NCBI GenBank assembly: GCA_020852815.1
Contig: JADZAN010000019.1
Location: forward strand, 248,001-312,000
Length of the DNA stretch: 64,000 bases
Reading direction: 5' to 3'
Source of the DNA: Gemmatimonadaceae bacterium
Lineage (GTDB): Bacteria > Gemmatimonadota > Gemmatimonadetes > Gemmatimonadales > Gemmatimonadaceae
Shown: piece after piece, positions 43,132 to 52,453 of the stretch
How the letters are laid out: each line of letters begins with the position of its first letter
Numbering within the stretch: position 1 is the first letter of the stretch
Position numbers and translations under genes: made by a program
The notes under the pieces: model-generated
The model's database searches: none
What the model was told of the DNA's origin: nothing
What the model saw: only the letters and a program-made list of their open reading frames with translations

Positions 43132-43791
43132 ATGAGCGACTGGACTCCCGATTCCGACGACAACGCCGCCGACAACTCAGGCGAGCACAACCACGACGGC
43201 AGCGCCTCCTTCGGTGAAGGGGCGCCGGCCATCGCGCGCGTGATGACGCTCGCCCCCGTGGCGTTGCGCCTGGTGGCCATCGAGCACCCGCGCACGCCAC
43301 CCGGTCACACCGTCTTTCACGCGCTGGCCGCCGTGGAAGGTGAAGTGTCCGAGGCGTCGCCCACGCTCGCGCAGGGTTCTCTCCCAACGGCAACGTTCGA
43401 TGCGGTCTCGACCGTGGGGCTGTTCGACGAACCGGCCCCGATCCTCCTCACCGCGCGGGAGAACGACGGCGGGATTCGTGGCGTCCTGGCGGCGGTCGTC
43501 CCGCAGCGCCTCGTGGAGCGGCTGGAGCGCGCCGCCCGTGCCGCGGAGGAGCCGTGGCTTGCCAGCGTCGAGGACGGAGGCGAGGCGCCGGGCTTCGAGT
43601 CGGAGACAAACGAGGAAGAGGGGATCCCGCACGTCCCGTTCGCGCTCGGCATCATCCTGCGCTTTCCCGAGGATCGGAAGCATCCCGACTCGCTCGACGA
43701 GGAAGCGATCGACCTGCTGGCCACGCTCCTCTCAGGCCAGGCAATGGACGCCGACAAGAAGCGAGTCGAGAACCTGCTCAAGTCGCTCTAA
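43132..43791 (+). CDS. Cytoplasmic protein of unknown function
   Basis: A 219-residue acidic protein with no signal or membrane span. The N-terminus is Asp/Asn/Gly-rich (SDWTPDSDDNAADNSGEHNH), followed by alternating beta/alpha-looking segments (VALRLVAIEHPRTPPGHTVFHALAAVE, PAPILLTARENDGGIRGVLAAVVP). The C-terminal helix is DEEAIDLLATLLSGQAMDADKKRV. The ATG at 43132 was chosen because residues before it are low in coding character. It converges on the cytochrome operon, only 25 bp from the 14-heme gene. No family recognised. Confidence 0.65.
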   Translation: MSDWTPDSDDNAADNSGEHNHDGSASFGEGAPAIARVMTLAPVALRLVAIEHPRTPPGHTVFHALAAVEGEVSEASPTLAQGSLPTATFDAVSTVGLFDEPAPILLTARENDGGIRGVLAAVVPQRLVERLERAARAAEEPWLASVEDGGEAPGFESETNEEEGIPHVPFALGIILRFPEDRKHPDSLDEEAIDLLATLLSGQAMDADKKRVENLLKSL

Positions 43792-43816
43792 CGACTGAAA
43801 GCGGTCGTGCCCAGCG

Positions 43817-45430
43817 CTACCTCTTGCCCGGCGGCGTTACCGGTGCGGCCAGGATGCGGCGCCTCACCTCGGTCGGCGACTGGCGCAGGTGGCACGGGGC
43901 GCATTCGCGTCCGGGCTCGTGCGTCACCTGCTTCACGTGGCAGCTCAGGCAGAAGGCGCGGTCGGGGAGCAGGCGCGCCACCGTCTCGCGCACATGGCAA
44001 CTCACGCACTTGTAGTGCGTGTCCATCTTGTGATCCGCGAGCATCGTGTTGCCGTGGCACTGCGCGCATCCGCTCGCCTTTTCCTTGTGGTGATCGGCGT
44101 GGCACGACGCGCAACTCGACACCTCCTTCACCGCGCCGGGCGTCGTGTGACACTGGGCGCACGTCGTCTTCTCGTGCTGCGAATGCTGGAACGCCACCGC
44201 GCGCGACCGCGGGGCCTTCTCTGGCTGCAGCGTCAGCGCCATCGTGACCCGGATGGGCTGCTTGAGGCGTGCATCGGTCGCGTGGCACGCGGTGCACTCG
44301 ACCTTCGTGGTGGGGGCGTGGTGGCAGCTCTCGCACGACGCCTTGGTCAGCGTCGTCTTCCCATGTCGCGCATCGACATCGCGATCCACCGAGGGTGACG
44401 AGGTTCCGCCACCGGCGAAGTAGTTGTAGTTGCTGTGGCACTCCTTGCACGCCACCGCCGATCGCACCAGGTGCGTGGCGTGGTCGAACGACTCGTCGAA
44501 GACGGTCTTCCGCGCCGTCTCCACACCGTAGTGGCAACTGACGCAGCCGTTGGTGGCCGGGCTCGGACCCAGTGCCGGGCGGGCCGGTGCGGCAACTCCC
44601 GCGCGTGCATACGCCGAGGCCGTGCTGTCCAGTGCCGCACGAAACAGTTGGTCGGCACCTCGCACGTTGTGCACCGGTCCCGCGAGCTGCAACAGGTCCA
44701 CCGCCTGCCGCGCCCCGCGCACGCGCGAACGCGCCGCATCGCCGGCCAGTCGGGCGTCGCCGGCCGCTTGCGAGACATAGCCCGCCACCGCGCGCGAACG
44801 CCACTCGACGCCGGTGCGCCAGCGCGCCAGCATCCCGCTGAACCGGCGTCCGTGACAGCTCGTACACATGCGGTCCATCGCGGCCAGACGCTGCGGGCCA
44901 TGCGGCGCCGCGAACGTCGAGTCGTTGTGGCACCCGGCGCACGACACGCGCGTGACGAACATCGTGTCGGGATGGATGCGCGCCCCCCGCACCAGCCCCG
45001 CATAGAACGACTGTTCCACCTGGTGAGACGTGTCGTGGCACCCGAGGCAGGTCAGCGACACCTCGGGGGCGCGCCCCAGCGGCGCCTTGTGCACGCCCTC
45101 ATGGCAGGCAGCGCATTCCGACCGAAGCGTTGCCTCGCCGCCAAGGCCGCGTGCCGTGCCGATGAGCGAGTCGCCACCCACCGGTGTGACTAACGATGTG
45201 GTGTCGACCTCCACCTCCTTCGTGGACTGGCGCCGGTTCTCGACGTCCTGTGCCGCTCGCCGACGCGTCTCGAGATTCGACGACTCGCGCTGGCAACCGG
45301 CCACGAGCAGGGCAAGCATTCCAACGACGGCGAGGACTGACGCGCGGACGCCACGTGCCGCGCCGCGCATCGCTCGCGCCGCGCGCCACCACGCTCCCTG
45401 CGTTGCCCATCCCCGCCGGGCGCTTGTCAT
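43817..45430 (-). CDS. 14-heme c-type cytochrome, lipoprotein
   Basis: A 537-residue cytochrome with 14 CXXCH motifs and a lipoprotein signal (VLAVVGMLALLVAGCQRE, lipobox VAGC). The first four hemes form one group (CAACH, CLGCH, CAGCH, CTSCH). A heme-free helical stretch of about 120 residues follows, then ten more hemes. Its N-terminal lipid anchor would hold it to a membrane, most likely the outer one since the residue after Cys is Gln, though sorting rules in this phylum are not established. It is the last gene of a five-gene operon: its ATG overlaps the TGA of the cytochrome b gene. Likely role: terminal or surface electron carrier of the conduit. Confidence 0.9.
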   Translation of the reverse strand: MTSARRGWATQGAWWRAARAMRGAARGVRASVLAVVGMLALLVAGCQRESSNLETRRRAAQDVENRRQSTKEVEVDTTSLVTPVGGDSLIGTARGLGGEATLRSECAACHEGVHKAPLGRAPEVSLTCLGCHDTSHQVEQSFYAGLVRGARIHPDTMFVTRVSCAGCHNDSTFAAPHGPQRLAAMDRMCTSCHGRRFSGMLARWRTGVEWRSRAVAGYVSQAAGDARLAGDAARSRVRGARQAVDLLQLAGPVHNVRGADQLFRAALDSTASAYARAGVAAPARPALGPSPATNGCVSCHYGVETARKTVFDESFDHATHLVRSAVACKECHSNYNYFAGGGTSSPSVDRDVDARHGKTTLTKASCESCHHAPTTKVECTACHATDARLKQPIRVTMALTLQPEKAPRSRAVAFQHSQHEKTTCAQCHTTPGAVKEVSSCASCHADHHKEKASGCAQCHGNTMLADHKMDTHYKCVSCHVRETVARLLPDRAFCLSCHVKQVTHEPGRECAPCHLRQSPTEVRRRILAAPVTPPGKR

Positions 45431-46317
45431 TGCAGCACCGCGTACAGGACGAGTCCCGTCAGCGTCAACCCGGTCAGGATCGCCAGCAGCCCAAGCACCA
45501 CCGCAATGCGATACGCGGTCTCGGACGGCGGGGCGACCTGCAGCGACTCGAGACGCCCTTCCTGCAACTCGCGCTCGTACTCCAGCGGGTGCTCCTCCTG
45601 CATGTACTCGGCGCGCGCCCGACCCGTGAACATCACGACATCGATGGGGAACTTCTCGGGGCGCAGGTTCGAGTTGAAGAAATGGATCGTGAAGATGAAG
45701 CCCATCGCCAGCAGCGCCTCGTCACCATGGACGATGGTGGCAACGTTGAAGATCCACCCTGGCAGCACCTTCGAGAAGAAGGTCGGGAACCAGAGGAGGA
45801 GCCCGGAGCCGCCGATGATCGCGATACCCCAGAACACCGCCCAGTAGTCGAACTTCTCCATGTAGGAGTAGCGATCGAACTTCGGGCGCGGCCCCGCTCC
45901 CACGAACCACTTGAACATCCCCACGACATCCTCGAAGTCCTTCATCCTCGGCACCATCGTGCGGGGCCCGGTGAAGAACGCCTTCTTGTCCTCCGCCTTG
46001 AGGAAGCGCGACACCAGCATCCCGATGTGCAGGAAGAAGTAGGCGAAGGTGACGATGCCGCAGAATCGGTGAATGAGCCCCGCGGAGCGCACGCCCCCCA
46101 GGAAGCCGATCAACGTCGAGGCCCAGGCGGCTTGCGAGAAATGCAGCGGGAGTCCGGTGATGATGAGGCCGAAGAACGACGTCAGCATCATCGCGTGCGT
46201 GACGCGTTCCAGCGGCGAGAAGCGCCGCAGGTACGGCCCCTCCCCTCGATCGGACGAGGCGAGCGGCGTCTCGTCAGGCAGCGCGGCCACGGCCCTTCCC
46301 ATCGTTGGATCGCTCAT
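45427..46317 (-). CDS. Cytochrome b (b561/formate-dehydrogenase-gamma type)
   Basis: A 296-residue membrane protein with about five spans, similar to the di-heme b subunits of formate dehydrogenase and thiosulfate reductase. Heme-ligand histidines are expected in PLERVTHAMMLTSFFGLIITG, AGLIHRFCGIVTFAYFFLHIG and IVHGDEALLAMGFIFTIHFF. It would pass electrons between the quinone pool and the multiheme partners. The ATG overlaps the stop of the 11-heme gene, and its own stop overlaps the start of the 14-heme gene, indicating coupled translation. A longer open frame upstream is a shadow of the 11-heme gene. Confidence 0.9.
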   Translation of the reverse strand: MSDPTMGRAVAALPDETPLASSDRGEGPYLRRFSPLERVTHAMMLTSFFGLIITGLPLHFSQAAWASTLIGFLGGVRSAGLIHRFCGIVTFAYFFLHIGMLVSRFLKAEDKKAFFTGPRTMVPRMKDFEDVVGMFKWFVGAGPRPKFDRYSYMEKFDYWAVFWGIAIIGGSGLLLWFPTFFSKVLPGWIFNVATIVHGDEALLAMGFIFTIHFFNSNLRPEKFPIDVVMFTGRARAEYMQEEHPLEYERELQEGRLESLQVAPPSETAYRIAVVLGLLAILTGLTLTGLVLYAVLQ

Positions 46318-48143
46318 GACGTCTTCCCTCCTTCGGGCGAGCCGGTCTCTCCACCATCCACGGGACTGGGCCCCGGCGTGGCGTCGCCGGGCGCGTCGGG
46401 CTGCACGGCCGGCGGCTCGCCCGCGGGGTCGGCCGACGTGTCGTCGCGGGATGGCGCGCCCGATGTTGCGGCTGGCGGCGCGGCCACGGGCGGCGACGCC
46501 AGGGGCGGATCGGACGCCGGTGCCGTTGCGGCTGGCGGGTCCGCCCGGGTGGGAGGCGCCGTGCCCGCCACCGTCGCGACCGCCGCCTTGTACCCCGCAC
46601 CATGCCCCGCCGCGCGCTCCTTGCGCACGCTCAACAGGCGCAGGAACCAGAGCAGCGAGTGAATGCCGAAGAACGAGAATACGCCGACCAGGAGCGAGGT
46701 CATGAAGAGCCACACCCAGTACAGCTCGGGGTTCTTCTCCTTGTCCCGTGGATCGCCGTGCGGCTTGTACGCCACGAAGTTGCGGTTGGCCCCCTGGTGG
46801 CAGGCCCCGCACGTCTCGACGAGGTTCTCCTTGTGCACCGACGACTGCGGGTCCTTCGCCTCGAGCATCGCGTGCGCCGTATGGCAGTCGCTGCACTTGG
46901 CCGCTATGCCGTAGCCTAACGTGCTCGCCTTGCCGTGATACGTCTCGAAGTACGTCTCGAGCAGGCGCTTGTGGCACGTGCCGCATTCCTGCACGACGCC
47001 GGCAAACCAGGCGGGATCGTCGGCCTCGACCACCTTGTGCCCGCCGTGGCACTCCACGCAGACCGGTGCCTTGTTCCCCGTCTCCGTCGTGTCGCCCTTG
47101 GCCAGCGCCTGCCCGTGCGCCGAGGAGTCGTAGGTCGCGAGCATCCCGGCATGGCACGCGCCACACGTGTTCTTGACGTTGCGCCTGTTGAGCGTCGACC
47201 CCGACGAATCGGCAGGGAGGACGCGATGGGCATCGTGGCAGTCGCTGCACGTGGCGGAGACGGTGAGCCCCGCCTTGGACATCGCGAGTCCGTGCGCCGA
47301 CTTGCGGAAATCCTTCACCGCGGTGCGCGCGGTACTGTCGGCTGGCTTGTCGAAGTACGCGTCGAGGATCTTCTTCTTGTTGTGACAGCTCCCGCACAGC
47401 TGCGCCACGTTGAGCGGATACGTGGGCGAGCGCGGGTCGTCGGCGCCCAGCACGCGGTGCGCACTATGACAGCTGGCGCACGTCGGCGCATCGCCTTCCT
47501 TCTTGAAGTTGGGGGCGTGGATCGAGCGGTCGTACGCCGCCCCCTGGTCGTCGTGACAGTGCGCGCACGTCAGCGCCACCTGCGGCACCTTGGTGTGCGG
47601 ATAGCCGTCGTTGTAGCCAGCGTGACAGTCGGCGCAGACCAGCGTTTGGTGTCGCGAGTCGCGCAGCAGCGTGTCGGGGACGAAGAGCACCGAGTCCCCC
47701 TTGGCTCCCTTCGCCTTCCCCGCCAGGAACTGCCGGTCGGCGTGACACTTCTCGCACTGCACCGGGCCGCGCCCACCCGTCACGCGCGTCCCCTGCTTCG
47801 TGGCCACCATGCGCGTGTCGACACTGCGCGAACGCCCGCTGCGCAGCGCATTCAGCACCACCGTCCCCGATGTGTCCTGCGCGATGGCGGCGGCGCGGGC
47901 ACTGTCACGCCGTGTCGCCTGCCCCAGCAGCGTCGCCGGCGCCAGGAGACACACAGTGAGCGCACGCACCATCGCGCGCGGGACTCCACGGGCGCTCGCG
48001 CAGCCATCGCGACTCGCGTCGCGTGGCCCGGCGCTCGCTCGTGCTCGCATCACGATTCGAGTCACGGTTTCGTCTCCACGAAGAGGGGGCGCAACTTGGG
48101 GCGCATGAGGGGATCGGGCACTGGCACTCGGTCTGTCGGTCAT
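46314..48143 (-). CDS. 11-heme c-type cytochrome with C-terminal membrane anchor
   Basis: A 609-residue cytochrome with a hydrophobic N-terminal signal (MVRALTVCLLAPATLLGQ) and 11 CXXCH motifs spaced through about residues 125-440 (CEKCH to CGACH). There is one C-terminal membrane span (LFMTSLLVGVFSFFGIHSLLWFL) and a cytoplasmic Pro/Ala-rich tail of about 110 residues. The arrangement places the hemes in the periplasm next to the cytochrome b encoded by the next gene, so it probably takes electrons directly from it (or delivers them). The start at 48143 gives a TGATG overlap with the 16-heme gene; a longer frame is possible but unlikely. Confidence 0.9.
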   Translation of the reverse strand: MTDRPSASARSPHAPQVAPPLRGDETVTRIVMRARASAGPRDASRDGCASARGVPRAMVRALTVCLLAPATLLGQATRRDSARAAAIAQDTSGTVVLNALRSGRSRSVDTRMVATKQGTRVTGGRGPVQCEKCHADRQFLAGKAKGAKGDSVLFVPDTLLRDSRHQTLVCADCHAGYNDGYPHTKVPQVALTCAHCHDDQGAAYDRSIHAPNFKKEGDAPTCASCHSAHRVLGADDPRSPTYPLNVAQLCGSCHNKKKILDAYFDKPADSTARTAVKDFRKSAHGLAMSKAGLTVSATCSDCHDAHRVLPADSSGSTLNRRNVKNTCGACHAGMLATYDSSAHGQALAKGDTTETGNKAPVCVECHGGHKVVEADDPAWFAGVVQECGTCHKRLLETYFETYHGKASTLGYGIAAKCSDCHTAHAMLEAKDPQSSVHKENLVETCGACHQGANRNFVAYKPHGDPRDKEKNPELYWVWLFMTSLLVGVFSFFGIHSLLWFLRLLSVRKERAAGHGAGYKAAVATVAGTAPPTRADPPAATAPASDPPLASPPVAAPPAATSGAPSRDDTSADPAGEPPAVQPDAPGDATPGPSPVDGGETGSPEGGKTS

Positions 48144-49813
48144 CACGGCGAGCGGCGCAACGGGTCGGAGATGTGACACATCAGGCACATCTGGCGATTC
48201 CGCTTCGCCATGCGCTCGGCGTCAAAGCCCGGGCCATGCGGGTTCACCCGCAGCCCGATGTTGGAGTGGCACTGCATGCAGTCGCGCTGCTGGTGACAGG
48301 TGGCGCAGGTCTGCATTTCCTGCCGCGCCGCCTGCCCGTGCTGCTGCAGCCAGAGCGGCTGCCGGTCGTGATAGGCCACGCTGCGCGTCCCGCGCGCCTC
48401 CATCCCCTGTCCACGATGGCACTCGCGACAGAAGGTCTCGGTGGTGTGGCACGAGGCACAATCGCGCTCGCGCCCGACCGCGCTCGCGGCGTGACGGCTC
48501 ACGAAGTTGAAGGCGTGGAAGCGCCGGCGGCTCCCCCCGTTGTGACAGCTCGTGCAGGTGCGTTCCTCATGGCACCCCTGGCAGTTCAACCGTCCGCTGG
48601 CCGCCGTTGGACCGTGCTTCTCCACGAAGTCAGGCGGATGCACGCGCACCTGACGCACCACGGTGTCGGGAACGACGAGGAGCGGGTTCCCCGCCACCTG
48701 CCGCGCCACGTGCGGAATCGCCAGCGGCGCCGCCTCGGCGGCGTTAGGCGCCATCGCGCTGCGCGGCGTGTGCGGGAAGGCCATGGCACCACTCGCCGCC
48801 GCTCCCGGTTCCAGCGGCACCACTTGCAGCCGCACACCCGCCGCGCCGTCGGCGTCGGGGCCCGCCAGGCGCGCCAGGACCTTCGCCGCCGAGCGCGCCG
48901 TGTGACACGTGCGGCAGCTCGGCTGCGCATGACAGTTCGCGCAGCTCGCGGGCAGTTGGCTGGCCGAATCGCCGTGCGACAGGAGGTAGTCACCCGCCTC
49001 GTGCGACCTGGGCTTGAAGTACCTGGGCGCTCGCCCGCGCAGCACGCGCGCCACGCGCGCATCACTCTCCAGCGACGCCACCTGCGCCGTCTCCTTCGCG
49101 TTCGGATGGCAGCGTGCACAACTCTGGCGCGCGTGACACGTCGCGCACCGCTGCCCATCCTCGGGCGACCGCGGTGCGTGCTGCGCCAGGAAGTCGGCGC
49201 GGTTGTGCCCCTCCGGTATCGGAATCGCCGCCACAGCCGAGTCGGACAGGCGAGTGGCGCGGGTGAGCGGCGCGTGACAGCGCGCGCAGGGCGCGTCGTC
49301 GGCCAGGTGGCCCGATGCCTTGTGCGAATGACAACCGATGCACAGCTCCGGCGTGGCGCGCGCCACCGCCATGAAGGTGTCACCGCCGCTGATGCCGTGA
49401 CACGTGCGGCACTCGAGTACCGGCGTCTCCTTCTCCGCCGCACGCGCGTGATTCGGATGCGAGAAGTTCAGGTTCGACGGCGCCACGGCGGGCCCGTTCC
49501 AGTCCACGCGCTTCTGTCGTGTGCCGTCATGACAGTCCTCGCACGACACCGCCGTCGGAAAGCGCGTCGCCGAGTCGCCCGTCGTCACGCCTTCGTGACA
49601 GGTTTCGCACTCGGGGAAGAGGCGCGCATGCTTGGCGTGCGGGAAGCGCTTCTCCTCCACGTCGCGCGCGCCCCCCAGTGCCCACCCGGCACTCGTCACC
49701 ACGAAGATCGCGAGCGCCGCCACCACGGCCAGCGACGCAAGTCCCGTGATGCCGGCGCGTCGCGACAGGGTGAGTCGCAGGCGCGCACCAACGACGCGAA
49801 GCAGGGCTCTCAT
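48143..49813 (-). CDS. 16-heme c-type cytochrome, N-terminally anchored
   Basis: A 556-residue cytochrome with one N-terminal membrane span (TGLASLAVVAALAIFVVTSAGWAL), possibly uncleaved, and 16 CXXCH motifs. Many are closely paired (CATCH/CARCH, CANCH/CRTCH, CQGCH/CTSCH, CASCH/CRECH, CATCH/CMQCH), as in cytochromes that work as molecular wires. Many additional His residues (FPHAKHARLF, FSHPNHAR) could be distal ligands. It is the second gene of the operon. The ATG overlaps the stop of the beta-barrel gene (ATGA). Likely role: periplasmic wire between the inner-membrane module and the outer-membrane barrel. Confidence 0.9.
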   Translation of the reverse strand: MRALLRVVGARLRLTLSRRAGITGLASLAVVAALAIFVVTSAGWALGGARDVEEKRFPHAKHARLFPECETCHEGVTTGDSATRFPTAVSCEDCHDGTRQKRVDWNGPAVAPSNLNFSHPNHARAAEKETPVLECRTCHGISGGDTFMAVARATPELCIGCHSHKASGHLADDAPCARCHAPLTRATRLSDSAVAAIPIPEGHNRADFLAQHAPRSPEDGQRCATCHARQSCARCHPNAKETAQVASLESDARVARVLRGRAPRYFKPRSHEAGDYLLSHGDSASQLPASCANCHAQPSCRTCHTARSAAKVLARLAGPDADGAAGVRLQVVPLEPGAAASGAMAFPHTPRSAMAPNAAEAAPLAIPHVARQVAGNPLLVVPDTVVRQVRVHPPDFVEKHGPTAASGRLNCQGCHEERTCTSCHNGGSRRRFHAFNFVSRHAASAVGRERDCASCHTTETFCRECHRGQGMEARGTRSVAYHDRQPLWLQQHGQAARQEMQTCATCHQQRDCMQCHSNIGLRVNPHGPGFDAERMAKRNRQMCLMCHISDPLRRSP

Positions 49814-51366
49814 CGCTTCGCCTCCCGCGCGCTCGCCCCCGGGTCACTGCCCACGTTCCACTCCAGGCGGATCATCGCGCGCTGCTGGTTCCACGGCCCT
49901 TCCGCCGCACGCCCGTTCTCGCGCTGCCGGTACAGCATCGCGTCGGCCACGAGATTGAGGTCGGGACGCAAGGCGAACGACACGTCGCCCCCGCCCCCCA
50001 CCACCCGCCCACTCCCGATGCGCCACTCCGAGATCGTCTCGAAAGCGGTCCCGCGAGCTGCAACCGACCAGCGGTCGCCCCGCCGCCAGCGCAGCGACAC
50101 GTCGCCGTCCGAACGCGAGGCCACCGTTCCCACGTCGATCCCGTAGGTGCCGGCCACCACCCACGAGGGCCCGAGCCGCGCCGTCGCCGAACCGCCCAGG
50201 CGCCAACCATCGGTGCGCAGCGCCAGCGAGGCCACGCCGGCGTCGGTCTCACGGTACTGGCGATACGCCCCCCGCCCCGTGAGCATCACGCGCGCGCCGG
50301 CCAGCGAGAGCCTCGCATCCAGGCGCGCCTCGTCGAAGCCAACCGGCGAGAACGCCCCCCAAATCGTCCACAGCGGGAAGAAGGGCGTCGAGTGACGCCC
50401 CTCGACCGCCAACTCCAGGCCACGGGTGATCCCGCGCGCCACGTTGAGCCGCGCCTCGTTGAACTCGCCCGTGGCGAAGTCGTAGATCACCTCGCCCGCC
50501 AGATTGGTCCCGGCAATGCGCAGGTCACCGGCGGCCGACGCACGCTCGGCGTACAGCGCGCCGCGATCGGAGCGAATCTCCCGCTCGTACTGCGCGCGGA
50601 ACGCCCCGCGGCGATTCCCGGGGCGCCAGCGAATCGAGCCCCCCACCAGCACCCCGCGTGCATCTGGCGGCAACTCCTCCACCGCCGCCAGCGCGTCGCT
50701 CGTGAGCCCGCGCGCCAATCCCTGCAACAGGCTCCATCCGGCATACCCCTCGACCTTGAGGCCGCCACTCGACGAGAGCGGCGTGGCCTCGACGAAGGCG
50801 CCATCGAAGTTGCGAAAGCCCAGGTCGGACGAGTACCACTGCCGCCCCAGCCGTGCATGCACGCGCTCGCGCTCCATGTCGGCGTAGAGCGCCAGCACAT
50901 CCATGTGCTGGCGCCCCTGCGGCCACAGCTCGCGCCCGTCGCCCATCGCCTCGCGGAAGCGCAATTCGGCGCGCGCGCTCATCCCGCGCCCAAAACCCCA
51001 CGCGGTGGCGTCGACATCCTGCATCAGCGCCATGACCGACGTGACGGAGGCGGCGCGCAGGAAGCGGCAGAAGCCGTCGTCCAGGCAGCGCGCCAGCGTC
51101 CCATCCGCCAGGAGGCGGTCGAGACCAGTGGAATCGACCGCCTCCGACACAGGAACGCTATCAGCCACGAGCGCTCGCAACTGGACATAGCGCGCCGTGC
51201 TCGCGCCGCTGATCCGGACCCCCTGCGCGGCCACGGGGGCGGCATACAACGCCAGCGCGCCGAGCACCGAAAACGATACCAGCGCACGACGACAACGCCC
51301 CCCCAACCTCTCCCGGCCGCCGGGCCTGATGCGCCGTCCGACGTCGGGGCCCTGCAAAACGTGCAT
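49810..51366 (-). CDS. Outer-membrane beta-barrel protein of the cytochrome operon
   Basis: About 518 residues: an N-terminal signal (LVSFSVLGALALYAAPVAAQG), a short helical region with two cysteines (ARCLDDGFCRFL), then many alternating strands with aromatic girdles (LGRQWYSSDLGFRNFDGAFVE, GGSIRWRPGNRRGAFRAQYER, AMIRLEWNV at the end). That pattern is typical of a 16-26-strand porin. No family can be named from sequence alone. Being first in an operon with three multiheme cytochromes and a cytochrome b, it fits the sleeve of a porin-cytochrome conduit (MtrB/PioB-like in role). The start is uncertain: an ATG at 51414 is in frame. Confidence 0.8.
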   Translation of the reverse strand: MHVLQGPDVGRRIRPGGRERLGGRCRRALVSFSVLGALALYAAPVAAQGVRISGASTARYVQLRALVADSVPVSEAVDSTGLDRLLADGTLARCLDDGFCRFLRAASVTSVMALMQDVDATAWGFGRGMSARAELRFREAMGDGRELWPQGRQHMDVLALYADMERERVHARLGRQWYSSDLGFRNFDGAFVEATPLSSSGGLKVEGYAGWSLLQGLARGLTSDALAAVEELPPDARGVLVGGSIRWRPGNRRGAFRAQYEREIRSDRGALYAERASAAGDLRIAGTNLAGEVIYDFATGEFNEARLNVARGITRGLELAVEGRHSTPFFPLWTIWGAFSPVGFDEARLDARLSLAGARVMLTGRGAYRQYRETDAGVASLALRTDGWRLGGSATARLGPSWVVAGTYGIDVGTVASRSDGDVSLRWRRGDRWSVAARGTAFETISEWRIGSGRVVGGGGDVSFALRPDLNLVADAMLYRQRENGRAAEGPWNQQRAMIRLEWNVGSDPGASAREAKR

Positions 51367-51455
51367 GAGCTGCTCTCGGTATCTCACGGGACCGCCAAAT
51401 CCTTCATCGGGCATTCTGTTGAGGGACGAACTCCCGTGCAGTCCGGCGAACGCCT

Positions 51456-51484
51456 ACACAAGGGGCGGAACTTCATGTCGTCAA
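51456..51484 (-). promoter_or_regulatory. Candidate promoter of the cytochrome operon
   Basis: On the minus strand TTGACG (51484-51479) is followed after 17 bp by TTGTGT (51461-51456). The -35 match is good and the -10 weak. It lies 40-90 bp before the possible starts of the beta-barrel gene. Confidence 0.4.
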
Positions 51485-51530
51485 TAGAACCGTGCGGTAC
51501 AATCGATTAGGACACCGACACCTAACGAAA

Positions 51531-51561
51531 ACCCCGCCCGCAACACGTCGCGGACGGGGCT
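51531..51561 (-). terminator. Intrinsic terminator of the ABC exporter genes
   Basis: On the minus strand GCCCCGTCCGC pairs with GCGGGCGGGGT, with a nine-base loop, followed by TTTTCGTT. It lies 70 bp after the permease stop. Confidence 0.8.
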
Positions 51562-51631
51562 TTGTCTGACAGGGGTCTGCACGCGCAGCGCCACTGCGCC
51601 CGGCTATGGTCGCGTTCGGTGCGGGACATTG

Positions 51632-52453
51632 CTACACGCGCGCCGTGTCCCGCCGAAAGAGGAGCGCCGCGCCCAGCGCGAAGACCAGCGTCCACACCAC
51701 CACCCCCAGCACCGCCCCACCGGTATCGCCCCCCACCAACGGCGCGCGCGCCAGCACCCCCACTCCATATACCGGCGTGAACCGGGCCACCGTCTGCATG
51801 GTAGGCGGCATGGTGGCGATGGGAATGAAGATCCCGCCGAACATCGCCATGAGCGCCAGCACCGGCCCCACGAACTGCATCACGTTCTCGGACGGGAGCA
51901 GGAACCCCATGAAGAGGCCGAACGCCGCGAACACCAGCGAGCACCCCCATGCCGCCAGCCCCGACAGGATCCAGACGCGCGGCTCCATCTGCACACCGCT
52001 CAGCAACCCCACCGCAAAGGCGGAGATGATCGCCAGCCCACCCAGCGACATCGCGGTGAGCACCTTCATCGCCACGTAGGCGGTCGGGCGCAGCGGCGTG
52101 AGGCGCAGCTGGCGGCTCCACCCCAGGCTGCGCTCGAGGGCGACCGCCGCGCCGCCAGACGTCGTCCCCACCATGGCACCGTACACCGCCATGCTGATGA
52201 GGAGGTACGCCATCATCGACGCCGACGGCGAGCCGCCGCCAGCCGCCGCCGCGCGGCTCGACGACTGCCGGAAGATGAAGAAGAAGATGCTCGGGAAGGC
52301 GACGATGAACCACAGCGTGCGCTTGTTGCGCAGCACGCGGCGAATCTCCAGCGACAGCGCCACGAGGTTGAAGCCGCCCAGGGACGGCACCTGCCGCTCG
52401 TGCTCGACGGCTCCCGCATCGCGCGGCTCGGCCAGTGTCGTGTTGCGGCTCAT
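51632..52453 (-). CDS. ABC-2 type transporter permease
   Basis: A 273-residue membrane subunit with six spans. The N-terminal cytoplasmic stretch LEIRRVLRNKRTLWFIVAFPSIFFFIF and the ABC-2 signature near FGLFMGFLLPSENVMQFVGP and GGIFIPIATMPPTMQTVARFTPVYG are diagnostic of drug/lipid-type exporters. Its ATG overlaps the ATPase stop (TGATG), so the two are translated together. The substrate is unknown; a related operon type is often induced by a TetR repressor or a two-component system, neither of which is adjacent. Confidence 0.9.
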   Translation of the reverse strand: MSRNTTLAEPRDAGAVEHERQVPSLGGFNLVALSLEIRRVLRNKRTLWFIVAFPSIFFFIFRQSSSRAAAAGGGSPSASMMAYLLISMAVYGAMVGTTSGGAAVALERSLGWSRQLRLTPLRPTAYVAMKVLTAMSLGGLAIISAFAVGLLSGVQMEPRVWILSGLAAWGCSLVFAAFGLFMGFLLPSENVMQFVGPVLALMAMFGGIFIPIATMPPTMQTVARFTPVYGVGVLARAPLVGGDTGGAVLGVVVWTLVFALGAALLFRRDTARV

